A stretch of DNA of 64,000 bases, from positions 1-64,000 of the forward strand of contig JAJFLR010000087.1 in the NCBI GenBank assembly GCA_021772565.1, in the 5' to 3' direction. Below are positions 9,067 to 19,590 of the stretch, piece after piece; position 1 is the stretch's first letter; every line of letters begins with the position of its first letter. The position numbers and the translations under genes are program-made. Source of the DNA: Opitutales bacterium. GTDB lineage: Bacteria > Verrucomicrobiota > Verrucomicrobiia > Opitutales > JAJFLR01. The notes beneath the pieces are model-generated. The model made no database searches. It saw nothing but the letters and a program-made list of their open reading frames with translations, and was not told where the DNA came from.

Positions 9067-9738
9067 ATAATCAACAGATTAACAAAATACTCGCTGGGAT
9101 CACAGAGTCTGGCAGTGTTGACGAGCGTGCTGGGACAAACAGCGATTGGAGATGCTGCCATCAGACCGCTAACCCTTGATGTTTTTACCAACGGCTCCAC
9201 TATTAACATTCTGGGGACTGGAACTCATGGGCCGGGTTTTGTTGTGCAAGACCTGTCAGACTCATCGAATCCGAATGATCAACTCTATACGAGATTGACA
9301 AATGGCACAACTCTGTTTTTGTATGGCCACAACGGGGCTGCGGTTGCTTTTGAAGGTTATACCAGTGGTTACAGAGCATTGAAATACTATGCGGTCGGTG
9401 ACTCTGTTAGTTCGCTTGGGTCATTCGATTACGGGGTCCTGCATGCTACTAATGGCAGTGCTCTCGCTCCTGACTGGGTTGTCGACCGACCGAACGGTGC
9501 CATTGGATTCCGTAATGGTGATGGCGAATTTGGTTTTTTCCACGTGTCCTGGGTCGCTGCCTCTCGTACTCTGACGTTCTTGGGCTCCGGGTTTTATGAT
9601 GACACCCCGGGGACCGCGATAACTGTCACTGCTGCCGTCCCCGAACCGTCCGAATACGCCGCGGCTCTCGGCCTCGGTGCTCTCGGGCTCGCATACTATC
9701 GCCGCCGTCCCGGTAATAAAATTCGCATGAAAAATTAA
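9067..9738 (+). CDS. PEP-CTERM sorting domain protein, probably 5'-degraded
   Basis: ORF track 9115-9738 (GTG); in-frame upstream codons read IINRLTKYSLGSQSLAVLTSVLGQTAIGDAAI (signal-peptide-like) with no ATG; C-terminus VPEPSEYAAALGLGALGLAYYRRRPG. Confidence 0.7.
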   Translation: MINRLTKYSLGSQSLAVLTSVLGQTAIGDAAIRPLTLDVFTNGSTINILGTGTHGPGFVVQDLSDSSNPNDQLYTRLTNGTTLFLYGHNGAAVAFEGYTSGYRALKYYAVGDSVSSLGSFDYGVLHATNGSALAPDWVVDRPNGAIGFRNGDGEFGFFHVSWVAASRTLTFLGSGFYDDTPGTAITVTAAVPEPSEYAAALGLGALGLAYYRRRPGNKIRMKN

Positions 9739-9767
9739 TATATTGAAATCATTTATTTGATATCAAG

Positions 9768-9802
9768 ACCCCGGCTTATTAAAAGGCCGGGATTTTTTTT
9801 TT
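9768..9802 (+). terminator. Rho-independent terminator after the PEP-CTERM gene
   Basis: CCCCGGCTTATTAAAAGGCCGGGATTTTTTTTTT. Confidence 0.85.
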
Positions 9803-9866
9803 AATTTCAGAAATTATATTTAGTGATTATTATGTATTCTATGATTCTTTTGTAGGGCCTTTGCTT

Positions 9867-10029
9867 GGAGGCTGTTGAAAAACAGCAAGACTACGCAATT
9901 GTCATTGCAAGTAGCGAAGCGCCGTGGCAATCCAGACCGTGGAATCCTGATAGATTGCCGCGCCAGCATGCTGATGGCTCGCAATGACAATAGTGTACAA
10001 TACCTTTTTGCTATTTTTCAACAGCCTCC
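9867..10029 (+). mobile_element. 163-bp TIR element (GGAGGCTGTTGAAAAACAGCAA family), copy 1
   Basis: GGAGGCTGTTGAAAAACAGCAA (9867-9888) versus TTGCTATTTTTCAACAGCCTCC (10008-10029); second inverted copy at 52997-53159. Confidence 0.85.
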
Positions 10030-10118
10030 TTGCAAAGAGCCGCTTTTGTTCCAAACCTGTATTCCGTTATTTGGCATCGAGCGAGCTCGAGCCCTACATC
10101 AGAGCTTTTTCGTTATTA

Positions 10119-10414
10119 TAGCATCTGCTATTAGAAAATTCCGAAATAAATCAGTGTATACAATGAATAGACGTAATTCAGATAGATTGCCACACTCTGC
10201 TTTGGCAGAGCTCGCAATGACAATTTAGGTTTTTACTTTGTCATCGCGAGGAGCAGCGCGACGTGGCGATCCATGACTTTATTAGTCAAAACTTTTACGA
10301 AATGCTAAACGACTTTGTTTTAATATGCTGCTAAACATAATTGTTACAGAACATTCTATCTATTTCGGTACCGAGTTGAAAATGACATCTACCAATTTCT
10401 TATGGCAGATGCTA
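10119..10414 (-). mobile_element. TAGCATCTGCCA-family TIR element, 296 bp, inverted orientation, TA-flanked
   Basis: Starts TAGCATCTGCTA, ends TGGCAGATGCTA; TA at 10117-10118 and 10415-10416; contains GGTACCGAGTTGAAAATGACATCTACCAA. Confidence 0.85.
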
Positions 10415-10556
10415 TAAAACAAAACCAATTATGGTAATTGAAATAGAATTATTGTTGATGTGGATTTGATTACTTTAGTACTAACAAATTTTGAATTGAA
10501 AATAGAGTCATTATGAACATTCTGCGTCGTTATCAAAAATTAAAATATAACCACAG

Positions 10557-12806
10557 ATGCTTAATAATAAACTATCCTCTTTTATGCTACCCATCATTGT
10601 TTTATGCGCTGGTGTAGCAGCACTTTCATGGGAATTATTATGGCAACATTATACTTCTTTAGCGTTGGGAGTTTCAGCTGCAGGTACTGCTATAACTTTA
10701 GCAATAACTATGGCAGGTATGACACTTGGGTCACTTTTAGCCGGCAAATTTCTCAACAGAAAAAATATCGAGAAACCTCTGTATCTCTATGGTGTATTTG
10801 AGCTTATTATCGGATTTTCCGGATTACTGCTACCATCCGGATTTAAATTAATCTCAAAACTCGATTCACAAATCTATCAGGCGACACCGTTACTTGCACC
10901 CATTACTTTTATCGTTAGTGTAATTATAATGCTAATTATTCCTGCATTGGCTATGGGAGCTACCATTCCGGTACTGGGACTTGTTTCAAAAAAATATGGC
11001 ATAACCCTTTCACGCCTTTATGCATTTAATACTGGTGGAGCTGCATTGGGTATTTGTCTTTTAGCGTTTTTCTTTTTGCCAAATTTTGGTGTCACTGCTT
11101 CTTTATTATTTGTTGCAATGATAAATATTTCTGTAGCCGGAATTGCATTTTTGCTACCGGGCATTCTTAAAAATTCTGAAACTAGTATTACACATCAGGA
11201 TGAAAATTTAATTCCAGAATCAATTGGCTGTTCTGATAATTTTTTTAAAACTGCAGTGTTCCTAACCGGTTTTGTTACATTCACCTTAGAGGTTGTATGG
11301 TTTAGATCGATACGTGCTGCGTTCACGAGTACTACTGACGTCTTCGCTATAATTTTATTTACTGTCCTGATAAGCTTAGCAATCGGCGCCGCATTATCAC
11401 ACTATACACAGCGTATTAAAATTTCGCTGCCAGCCATCATCAGTGCAGCCGGTATTTCAATCTTAATAGCCACACCCTTTGTTGAAAGAATAGATCTATT
11501 TGCAAAATTTCCCGGTAACTATTGGTTGCGAATTTCTCAATGGCTTGGTCTCACAGCAGCGATAATGGGAATACCCTTCACTGTAATTGGCATTGTCTTA
11601 CCCAGAATTCTTGATCAATTAAATTCGCCGAGACAATGGGCATTGATGTATGGCATAAATACAATTGGTGCTGTTGTTGGATCAATTTCTGCAGCATGGA
11701 TATTTCTGCAAACCATCGGATCAAGTCAAACGGCATGGCTGGCAGGATCATTGTTAGTTATATTTGGTGTATTCTATTCTCGAGAAAATAACCAGCGCTT
11801 CATAATATCTTCAATCCTAGGAATATTATCGTTAGCTATAGCTATCGGATTTTATTCTGGTGTAGGAAAAACAAGAGTGCAAGGTCGCCCTGTTCGCGAC
11901 TCGAAACATACACTTATCGAAATCCACGAAGGTGTTGATGTAACTTCGTCGGTAGTCGATATTGAAAAAGGTAGAATATTGTTAATCGATGGCTTCTCGA
12001 CAACCGGTGAACTAGCTAATGCTAAATATATGGATTGGATGGGAAGATTGCCGATGTTACTTCATCCTGATCCTCAAAATGCTTTAGTAATCTGTTTTGG
12101 TACCGGTCAAACTGCTCATGGTGTGCGAGATGAAAATCCAAAAAAACTAGATATTGTCGATATCAATCCTCACGTTTTTGAAATGTCGCATCATTTTGAA
12201 ACAAATAAGGAAGTATTAAAAGACCAACGTGTTAGAAAAATTTTAATGGATGGACGTGCCTGGTTAAGACGCACTAATGAAAAATATGACGTTATTACGT
12301 TAGAACCAATGCCCCCTAATTTTGCCGGGACGAATGCTCTTTATTCAAAAGAATTTTATGAAACAATGGCTACACGTCTGAATGAGGGTGGAATAGCGGC
12401 GCAGTGGTTGCCATTTCATATTGTATCACCGGAACATTCAGTCTATATTGCAGCAGCATTTCAATCAGTTTTTGAAGAATCAATTTTATGGATAGAACCT
12501 CAGGCACGAACGGGTATTTTGATGGGGAGAAAAGGTAAAGGTGATAAAACGTTTGGTGTAGACTGGCCTGGATTTGACCGTTTGGAAAGAAAACGATTAT
12601 TGTCAAAAGAACAGACAGTTGCATCTGTTTTATTAAATCCTGAGGAATTTAAAATGTTTGCTGCTATTGGCTATCCCGTTACCGATGACAATCAAGTTCT
12701 GGCCTACGGTACCGGCAGAATAAATCGATACGCTCTTAAAAGAAGTCAAACAACTGAACTTAATTTTAAATTGATTGAGAAAGTTAAGTCTGGGGAGTGG
12801 AAGTGA
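10557..12806 (+). CDS. Polytopic membrane protein fused to a spermidine synthase-like domain
   Basis: 749 aa; N-terminal hydrophobic half, C-terminal LVICFGTGQTAHGV...LDIVDINPHVFEMS...DGRAWLRRTNEKYDVITLEPMPPNFAGTNALYSKEFYE. Confidence 0.8.
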   Translation: MLNNKLSSFMLPIIVLCAGVAALSWELLWQHYTSLALGVSAAGTAITLAITMAGMTLGSLLAGKFLNRKNIEKPLYLYGVFELIIGFSGLLLPSGFKLISKLDSQIYQATPLLAPITFIVSVIIMLIIPALAMGATIPVLGLVSKKYGITLSRLYAFNTGGAALGICLLAFFFLPNFGVTASLLFVAMINISVAGIAFLLPGILKNSETSITHQDENLIPESIGCSDNFFKTAVFLTGFVTFTLEVVWFRSIRAAFTSTTDVFAIILFTVLISLAIGAALSHYTQRIKISLPAIISAAGISILIATPFVERIDLFAKFPGNYWLRISQWLGLTAAIMGIPFTVIGIVLPRILDQLNSPRQWALMYGINTIGAVVGSISAAWIFLQTIGSSQTAWLAGSLLVIFGVFYSRENNQRFIISSILGILSLAIAIGFYSGVGKTRVQGRPVRDSKHTLIEIHEGVDVTSSVVDIEKGRILLIDGFSTTGELANAKYMDWMGRLPMLLHPDPQNALVICFGTGQTAHGVRDENPKKLDIVDINPHVFEMSHHFETNKEVLKDQRVRKILMDGRAWLRRTNEKYDVITLEPMPPNFAGTNALYSKEFYETMATRLNEGGIAAQWLPFHIVSPEHSVYIAAAFQSVFEESILWIEPQARTGILMGRKGKGDKTFGVDWPGFDRLERKRLLSKEQTVASVLLNPEEFKMFAAIGYPVTDDNQVLAYGTGRINRYALKRSQTTELNFKLIEKVKSGEWK

Positions 12807-13224
12807 AATTTTTATAATAGATAGTTTAAAATCGATTTATTATAACCTATAAATAAAATTAGCGGCAAATCTTTATAATTTTAATAATTATGCTCAATTA
12901 GTGGATATCTCTCAGATTGTGCATCTTGATAATACACATGGATATTCGAATCCAAATATCTAACTGAGACTCTCAAATACACTTTTAAATTTTATTAGAT
13001 CTCTTAAGATATTGTAGAATTCTAAATTTTGAATCCAGTCAAACCCCTATATAACAACAATTTATTAGTTACTTGAATTTCATTAATTACATATTGGAGC
13101 CATTAGCATTAATTGATTTAATATTTTTTGTGAAAGTAGTCTTTACAAATTATTAATAAATCAGTTTCCTAATTGAATTATTTTATAATATAAACGTTCT
13201 CTCATATTTCTATAAAATCCTACA

Positions 13225-16200
13225 ATGAAATTTAGCGGTTCAGTTTTATTTCTCACTTTCTTCCTAACCTCTTCTGGTATTTGGGCGGGTGTCCTTGGTG
13301 ATGTTGATAATAATGGAATTGTTGCAATGGATGACGCTCGATTCCTTGCCCGTTATTTAGTAAATGAGGAAATTACTCTTCCATCTGTTGAAAATGCTGA
13401 TGCAACTCAAGATGGAGAAATTACACTGGATGACGCATTCACTATTGCCAAACAAGTAAGTGGCCAATCTCGTATTGTCGTCGCTTCAACACAATATGGT
13501 GATGGAAGAAATTTACGTATTGGTGAGCTTATACGTGTTGAAGTATTTGAACACTTCTATCCTTTAAAAATAACTGGGGGTACTATTCAGATAGAATCAA
13601 CATCGACTGATTTTGATTCAGGAATTTTACCGCTGACTTTTGAAGAATCTGGCAGATCTCTCTATTATAACTGGGATACTGTTGGGCTTGCTAAAGCCAA
13701 CGATTATGCAATCACCATAAATTTAATAACTGCTAGTGGTAATAGCATCTCATCGAAATCAAATAATGTCCTACCTGCAACAAGCAATCAAGCAGCCGTT
13801 ACTCCTGATTTGACTGTTTCACTTGGTACACGATTTTACCAACCACAATTTTTGGAAGATGTCATTGATGCTTCAGCACCAACGCCGGGTATTCCACTAG
13901 AATTTAGAAGAGTCTTCCCTCACGACCCAGCAAATTATCCATACATGGGTCCATTAGGCAGAGGTTGGACTCATAATTGGGATTTGAAACTTGAAGAACA
14001 GACAGATGGAAAAATATTTCTTTTCGACCCAACCCGTGTTAATAGAATTTTTAAAAGTAACTTTGATGGTTCATACAACTCGATGCCCGGTGATTATGGC
14101 AAACTCAGTCGTGATCCTAACGGATCTTTTTATTTACGAGAAAAAGGCGGAACGATCTATCATTTTTTGAGCAACCTCAAATTTGATTTTATAGAAGATC
14201 GAAACGGAAATCGAATTACTGCCACATACAATGGAGACCACTTAGATAAACTCACACACTCTTCAGGTTCTTCCTTTGAAATGCAATATGATGATAACGG
14301 ATTTTTATCAAAGCTAATCGATCATGCTAATCGTGAGACCAAATACACGATTGAAAGTCTCTCACCATTAGCAATTATAAATTTTCTGATAATTTCAAAT
14401 CTTCCACCTAGTCTGGAAACATATGTACTTAAAAATGTAACGAATCCTTTAAATTTTACGACATACTATGATTACACGTTTGGATTACCTTCTCCAATTA
14501 CACGGTATCGGCTTAGAGCTATCAGATATCCTGATGATACCTATCGCCACTATTTTTTTGATGAATTTTCACGTTTGACTAAGCAGACTGGAACTTGGGG
14601 TGCAAACCCTGTATTTTACGAATACGATAATGAAATTAATCAGACAATAATCCGAGATGCAGTTGGTGCTGAAACTAGTATATCATTCAATTCTTTAAAT
14701 CGTCCTATTAAAATTAAAGAATCAGATGATAGCATTTTTAATTTTTCTTATGATGCTCAAGGAAACCTCAAAAACAGATCAAACTCTCATAATCAATCGA
14801 CAACTTATGAATATGATGATTTTGGGAATATTACAAAAATTACGAGTCCTCTTTCCGATAGAATTACGCTCGGATACGAAAGTAAATACAATAAAATAAT
14901 TTGGATTCGCGATCAATTGGGCAATAAGACTTCCTTTCACCATGACAATATGGGTAATCCAGAACTAACAATTTTTCCTAACGACACAAAACAAAAAGCA
15001 GAGTATGATCACCAAGGTAACCTTACTGCTACAATAAACGGAAACCAGCATAAAACAACTTTTGTTTATAATAATATTGGTCAAATAACAAGTGAGACGA
15101 ACCCATTGAATCAAACTATCAAATATACATATGAACAAAATAATGGTTTGAAGAGCGTAATCAATGCACGAGAGGTAAATGTAATCACTTACTCTAGAGA
15201 TACTCTCGGTAGGATTATCCAGACAACTTACCCTGATGACAGTTTTGAGAGCTACGATTACAATAATGTAGGAAAAATTATTTCGATTACAAATCGTAGA
15301 GAGCAGAGGATTGATTACCATTATGATATTACAGGTAAATTGTCAGAAAAAGTTTACAAAGATGGAAGGAAATATATTTATAACTATGAGCATAGAGGAT
15401 TACTTAGTCGAGTCGATCTAGTGGAAAATGGTGAAACAATTTTAGATGCTTATTATGAATATGACCTCAATCGACGTGTAACACTTTACCGCACTGCAGG
15501 GATAAATCCTGGAGAAACATTTGATGTTTCTTATGGTTATGATAATAATGGCAATCGTAATATTTTAGTCTATCCTGATGGGTATTTGATCAAGTTTCAA
15601 TATGATGCGATCAACAGACCCACCAAAATTTTAGATAGTAAAGGTAACATAATTGTTGAATACGTTCGTGATGCTGCCGGTCGACCAATTAGAAAAAACT
15701 ACCTAAATGGCTCTTATACAATTTACAATTACAATGTGAATGGATATATAACAGAAGTATCAAACTATAAACCTGATAATAGTGTGATTTCGAGTTTTAG
15801 CTATGATTATAATAACGCTGGTTTACGTTCTTCAGTATCGACAGCTCAAGGACGAATTGATTATACGTATGATGATTCAAATCAGCTAATTTCTGCCATC
15901 TCTTCATATTCTGATGACGAGAGTTATCTATATGACGATGCTGGGAATTTGACTGAATCAGTAATTGGAAACTCCACAATAAACTTTGAGACAAATTCAC
16001 TAGATCAATATATTACTTCTGGAGAAGTAGCAGTAAACTACGATAATAGTGGAAATCTGTCCTCATTTTCAGATGGCAACAATGCCAATACATACCAATG
16101 GGATGAAGAAAATCGTTTGATTAATGCTATATTCAATGGAAATAATGTGTCCTTTCATTACGACAATAGAGGCAGATTATATTCACGAGCAACTAGTAAA

Positions 16201-19200
16201 TCTACATGGATATATATATGGGACAATGATTCTTTGCTTGCAATAATAGATAAGGACTCTCGCCAAGTATCAAGAATTCTATATGGGACAGATACTAATG
16301 AAAAGATCGCTTTACAAACTCAAGAAGCCACTTATTGGTACTTCCATGATGCTCTTGGTAGTGTTGTAAATAAGCAAAAGGGAAACGAGGAGGATGTAGA
16401 TTCGTCACCTTATACATCATTTGGAGACACTAGAGTTGATCAAACGATTAAATATTTTGGATTCACTGGATTACTATACGACACTGATCTAAAATTATAT
16501 TATGCTAGGAATCGCTGGTATTCTCCAAAGATGATGACGTTTCTATCGATAGACCCTATTGGAACAAGTGGGAGTATTAATTTATATTCCTACGCATCTA
16601 ATGACCCAGTTAATATGGTTGATCCATTGGGGCTTGCGGCTTTCGGATATTCCTTCGACTTAGAAGTATTGCAGGATCTGGCAAACAGAGAAAACGAAAT
16701 GGGTTCAGGTAGATTTTCAAGAAAGTATGGGACTTGGGTAGGTAGTGAAATAACATTATTTGATGGTAATCATAACGTTAATTTAAATGGAAATAATGTT
16801 GATTTAAGATGGTTAATTCAAGGATATACAACTGGAAGCAAGGCATTTTCATTCTACAACTTAATTAAATTGGGTGGCGGCTACGTCTATGAAATTCAAA
16901 AAGCTGTACAAGGATCTCGGTCAACTAGTGAAAATTGGAAAACGAACTTTGATAGCTTTTACTTAGGATGGTACTGGCGTTTGGCTGGAAACAATCTTTC
17001 TGATTTTGCTGCAGCATTTGGATTGTGTCCTACATTTATACAAACAAAATCTAAGAATAAGACATACACACTTAGTGGTTCAGATAGTGAGCTGCATTGC
17101 AATATTGTAACACCTCCACATCTTTCACTACTTAGGTCTGATATTCCAATATATGGATATGCAGGAGGGGGATCATTTGAATCATATAAAGTAGAATTTG
17201 GAACAGGAATTTCACCAGAAAATTGGAAAGTAATTAAGGAATCCAATACATCTGAAATGAATCCGCCTTCATTCACAGACATATCTTGGATGCAAGGAGA
17301 TTTGGATCTTCGTGGCAATCTGGCAACATGGAACGTTGGGTTAAGAAACTGGGAACATCTTCCTTGGCACCGTTATGAAGATGAAATTGATCTAAATGGA
17401 ATCTATACTCTTCGTTTAGTTGTGGAAGGGAAAAATGGAGAACGATCTGAAGACACGGTTGTTGTTGAAGTCGGCCGTGTCATTGCACAATGTCTATCAG
17501 GAATAGCTGAGAGTGCAGACAAAGTAGTAACGATGCATTTTTCTGAACAATCAATCCAAGATGCTTTTCGCGTTTACACAATTATTCCTGTTTCAGGAAT
17601 TGATGACATTGATGAACCAAAACCGCCGAGGAAAAGTTCTTATCTGACAGAAGTCTATCGCATAAGAGAACCTGGAGACCGATTCATTAAAGATGTACGC
17701 ATAGAGATCGTTATGCCTGAATCAGATTCTAGAAACCCATTACACAATGGGTTATGTCAATATAATCCAAAAAAAGATACATGGGACTGGCTTCAAACAG
17801 CATATGATTCTGAAAATGGCAGTTATTCGGCAGTAATAAATTCTTTGCCTGAAAAGAAGGCTTGGTATGTTCTTGCTTCGCATTCATCAAAAAAGAAATC
17901 AATCAAGTTAGAGTCTAAGCAAACGCCGCAGAAAGATGAAGCTATTGCGATAAGGAAAGGAGTTCTATTCGAGAATACTTTTGAAAAGAATACAGGAACA
18001 TTCAAACGCGGTGATCGTTATGTTGGAGCAGAAATAAAAAGAAATAATACAGAGACAATCGATGAAAGCTATTGCCTTGAAGTAGTAAATGAATCTTTTG
18101 GAGGAAACTTTTCTACTACAGTATTTGACAAGCCGTTTGATCTTGGAAGCTATAACGTATTAAATCTCGATTATAAAATTGGTCTGGGAATCAAGACTGA
18201 TATTTATATGAAGGTTGCTGGTCGCTGGTACCGGTTGAAATTTACCGGTGAGAATATTGATTTTAAAAACAAGGATGTTAATATCACCAATATCGGTGTA
18301 GTAGAAGGAGTCATTCAAGATAATGAATGGCAGACAATTGGAATTGATCTCGCTCATTATCTGTCCATGCATACTCGAGAAACATTGGTTGAGAAAATAG
18401 TTTTAGCAGATTGGAGGGTTGGTGGTTACATGAAACTCGAGTTTGGTGATAATCCGAGAAACGCAGCCTATTATTTAGATAATGTTACACTATCCGGTGG
18501 TGGAGATTCGGAGACTGTTGAAACAAACGGAATAATCGATAACTTTGATACATTATCGGCAATGAACCTTTTGGATGGAAGTACCGGAATATACTGCAAT
18601 CCAGGCTCCAGATATTTCTCTACTAATTTTGTTGAAATAAAGAATACAAATGCAGCAAAGCCTGATATTGAAAATCGCACACTTCAATTAAGCTGGGATA
18701 TGACAACACCAAAATCCTATGGTGGATATTGGTCTTCTGTTCGAAATATAAAAATCGAAAATAATCATCATGTATTTTTTGATCTAAAAATCGGGAAAGA
18801 AATCCCCAACCTCTTAATTGGTGTTCGAGATGTTGGAGGGCATGAAATGAAAATAATGCTTAATACTCAATTTCTTGAAGAACATGAAGACGGATGGTAT
18901 TCAGCGAATATTCCTCTAAGTCTTTTCAGTAAAGAGGTAAGTTTGTTCAATGCTGATATTGTTTTTATAGCAGCGAATCATGAACAACAAAGTGGCAAGG
19001 GATCAATTTTGATTGATAATTTAAGTATTGGCTATGACTACAATCCGGTAGTAACAAATTTCGAAAATGATTTAAGAAACGAAGAAAATATAATTACGAC
19101 AAGCATTTCAGGTGCTGCGGCTATATCCACCGGAATAATGGATGAACCATTAGATTTAGAGGTTTCTAACAAAGTATGTCGTATCTCTTATGGTGGCGAG

Positions 19201-19545
19201 ATTGGTAAAGACTATGGCCTAAACGGTGGTTTTTCATACGGGGTTTGGGAATATCCATTGCACGGGTTTGATGGAAGGGGTTATCGCGCATTGCAATTTA
19301 AAATCCGTGGAGAAGCTGGCGCAAGATCACCAAATGTTTATCTTTCAGATAGTGGTAAAAGAGTTTGTTTGCCTTCTGACGAATTAGGTAAAACTGAAGA
19401 AAATTGGAGTACTATTGAAGTGCCGTTAGAACATTTTCATGAGAAGAATCTGGATATGTCATTTATCACTTCTATCCAGTTAGTTTATGAGTGGGAAAAA
19501 CAATCGGGGACAGTCTATATTGATGACATAGAATTTGTGAAATAA
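13225..19545 (+). CDS. Giant secreted RHS-repeat protein with N-terminal dockerin-like domain and long C-terminal tail with carbohydrate-binding-like repeats
   Basis: 2106 aa; signal peptide, GDVDNNGIVAMDDARFLARYLV...ADATQDGEITLDDAFTIAKQ (dockerin-like pair), many YDxxGNL RHS repeats, RHS core GFTGLLYDTDLKLYYARNRWYSPKMMTFLSIDPIG...NLYSYASNDPVNMVDPLGL, then ~970 aa. Confidence 0.9.
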   Translation: MKFSGSVLFLTFFLTSSGIWAGVLGDVDNNGIVAMDDARFLARYLVNEEITLPSVENADATQDGEITLDDAFTIAKQVSGQSRIVVASTQYGDGRNLRIGELIRVEVFEHFYPLKITGGTIQIESTSTDFDSGILPLTFEESGRSLYYNWDTVGLAKANDYAITINLITASGNSISSKSNNVLPATSNQAAVTPDLTVSLGTRFYQPQFLEDVIDASAPTPGIPLEFRRVFPHDPANYPYMGPLGRGWTHNWDLKLEEQTDGKIFLFDPTRVNRIFKSNFDGSYNSMPGDYGKLSRDPNGSFYLREKGGTIYHFLSNLKFDFIEDRNGNRITATYNGDHLDKLTHSSGSSFEMQYDDNGFLSKLIDHANRETKYTIESLSPLAIINFLIISNLPPSLETYVLKNVTNPLNFTTYYDYTFGLPSPITRYRLRAIRYPDDTYRHYFFDEFSRLTKQTGTWGANPVFYEYDNEINQTIIRDAVGAETSISFNSLNRPIKIKESDDSIFNFSYDAQGNLKNRSNSHNQSTTYEYDDFGNITKITSPLSDRITLGYESKYNKIIWIRDQLGNKTSFHHDNMGNPELTIFPNDTKQKAEYDHQGNLTATINGNQHKTTFVYNNIGQITSETNPLNQTIKYTYEQNNGLKSVINAREVNVITYSRDTLGRIIQTTYPDDSFESYDYNNVGKIISITNRREQRIDYHYDITGKLSEKVYKDGRKYIYNYEHRGLLSRVDLVENGETILDAYYEYDLNRRVTLYRTAGINPGETFDVSYGYDNNGNRNILVYPDGYLIKFQYDAINRPTKILDSKGNIIVEYVRDAAGRPIRKNYLNGSYTIYNYNVNGYITEVSNYKPDNSVISSFSYDYNNAGLRSSVSTAQGRIDYTYDDSNQLISAISSYSDDESYLYDDAGNLTESVIGNSTINFETNSLDQYITSGEVAVNYDNSGNLSSFSDGNNANTYQWDEENRLINAIFNGNNVSFHYDNRGRLYSRATSKSTWIYIWDNDSLLAIIDKDSRQVSRILYGTDTNEKIALQTQEATYWYFHDALGSVVNKQKGNEEDVDSSPYTSFGDTRVDQTIKYFGFTGLLYDTDLKLYYARNRWYSPKMMTFLSIDPIGTSGSINLYSYASNDPVNMVDPLGLAAFGYSFDLEVLQDLANRENEMGSGRFSRKYGTWVGSEITLFDGNHNVNLNGNNVDLRWLIQGYTTGSKAFSFYNLIKLGGGYVYEIQKAVQGSRSTSENWKTNFDSFYLGWYWRLAGNNLSDFAAAFGLCPTFIQTKSKNKTYTLSGSDSELHCNIVTPPHLSLLRSDIPIYGYAGGGSFESYKVEFGTGISPENWKVIKESNTSEMNPPSFTDISWMQGDLDLRGNLATWNVGLRNWEHLPWHRYEDEIDLNGIYTLRLVVEGKNGERSEDTVVVEVGRVIAQCLSGIAESADKVVTMHFSEQSIQDAFRVYTIIPVSGIDDIDEPKPPRKSSYLTEVYRIREPGDRFIKDVRIEIVMPESDSRNPLHNGLCQYNPKKDTWDWLQTAYDSENGSYSAVINSLPEKKAWYVLASHSSKKKSIKLESKQTPQKDEAIAIRKGVLFENTFEKNTGTFKRGDRYVGAEIKRNNTETIDESYCLEVVNESFGGNFSTTVFDKPFDLGSYNVLNLDYKIGLGIKTDIYMKVAGRWYRLKFTGENIDFKNKDVNITNIGVVEGVIQDNEWQTIGIDLAHYLSMHTRETLVEKIVLADWRVGGYMKLEFGDNPRNAAYYLDNVTLSGGGDSETVETNGIIDNFDTLSAMNLLDGSTGIYCNPGSRYFSTNFVEIKNTNAAKPDIENRTLQLSWDMTTPKSYGGYWSSVRNIKIENNHHVFFDLKIGKEIPNLLIGVRDVGGHEMKIMLNTQFLEEHEDGWYSANIPLSLFSKEVSLFNADIVFIAANHEQQSGKGSILIDNLSIGYDYNPVVTNFENDLRNEENIITTSISGAAAISTGIMDEPLDLEVSNKVCRISYGGEIGKDYGLNGGFSYGVWEYPLHGFDGRGYRALQFKIRGEAGARSPNVYLSDSGKRVCLPSDELGKTEENWSTIEVPLEHFHEKNLDMSFITSIQLVYEWEKQSGTVYIDDIEFVK

Positions 19546-19590
19546 ACTTAGTGAGTTAAATACATTAGATACAATGAAAGTATTAATAAA

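Noticed and set aside
9875-10228. 117-aa plus-strand ORF
   Set aside because: Spans two TIR elements and their junction; repeat-derived, not a credible gene.
8413-10414. CRISPR-array-like recurrence of GTCATTGCGAG and CATCTGCCA units
   Set aside because: Spacing is irregular, orientations alternate, there are no spacers of uniform length and no cas genes; units belong to TIR elements.
12807-13224. Putative inverted repeat/promoter elements before the RHS operon (GGATATCTCTCAGAT...ATATCTAACTGAGAC)
   Set aside because: Symmetry is weak and no confident -35/-10 pair can be assigned by eye in such AT-rich sequence.
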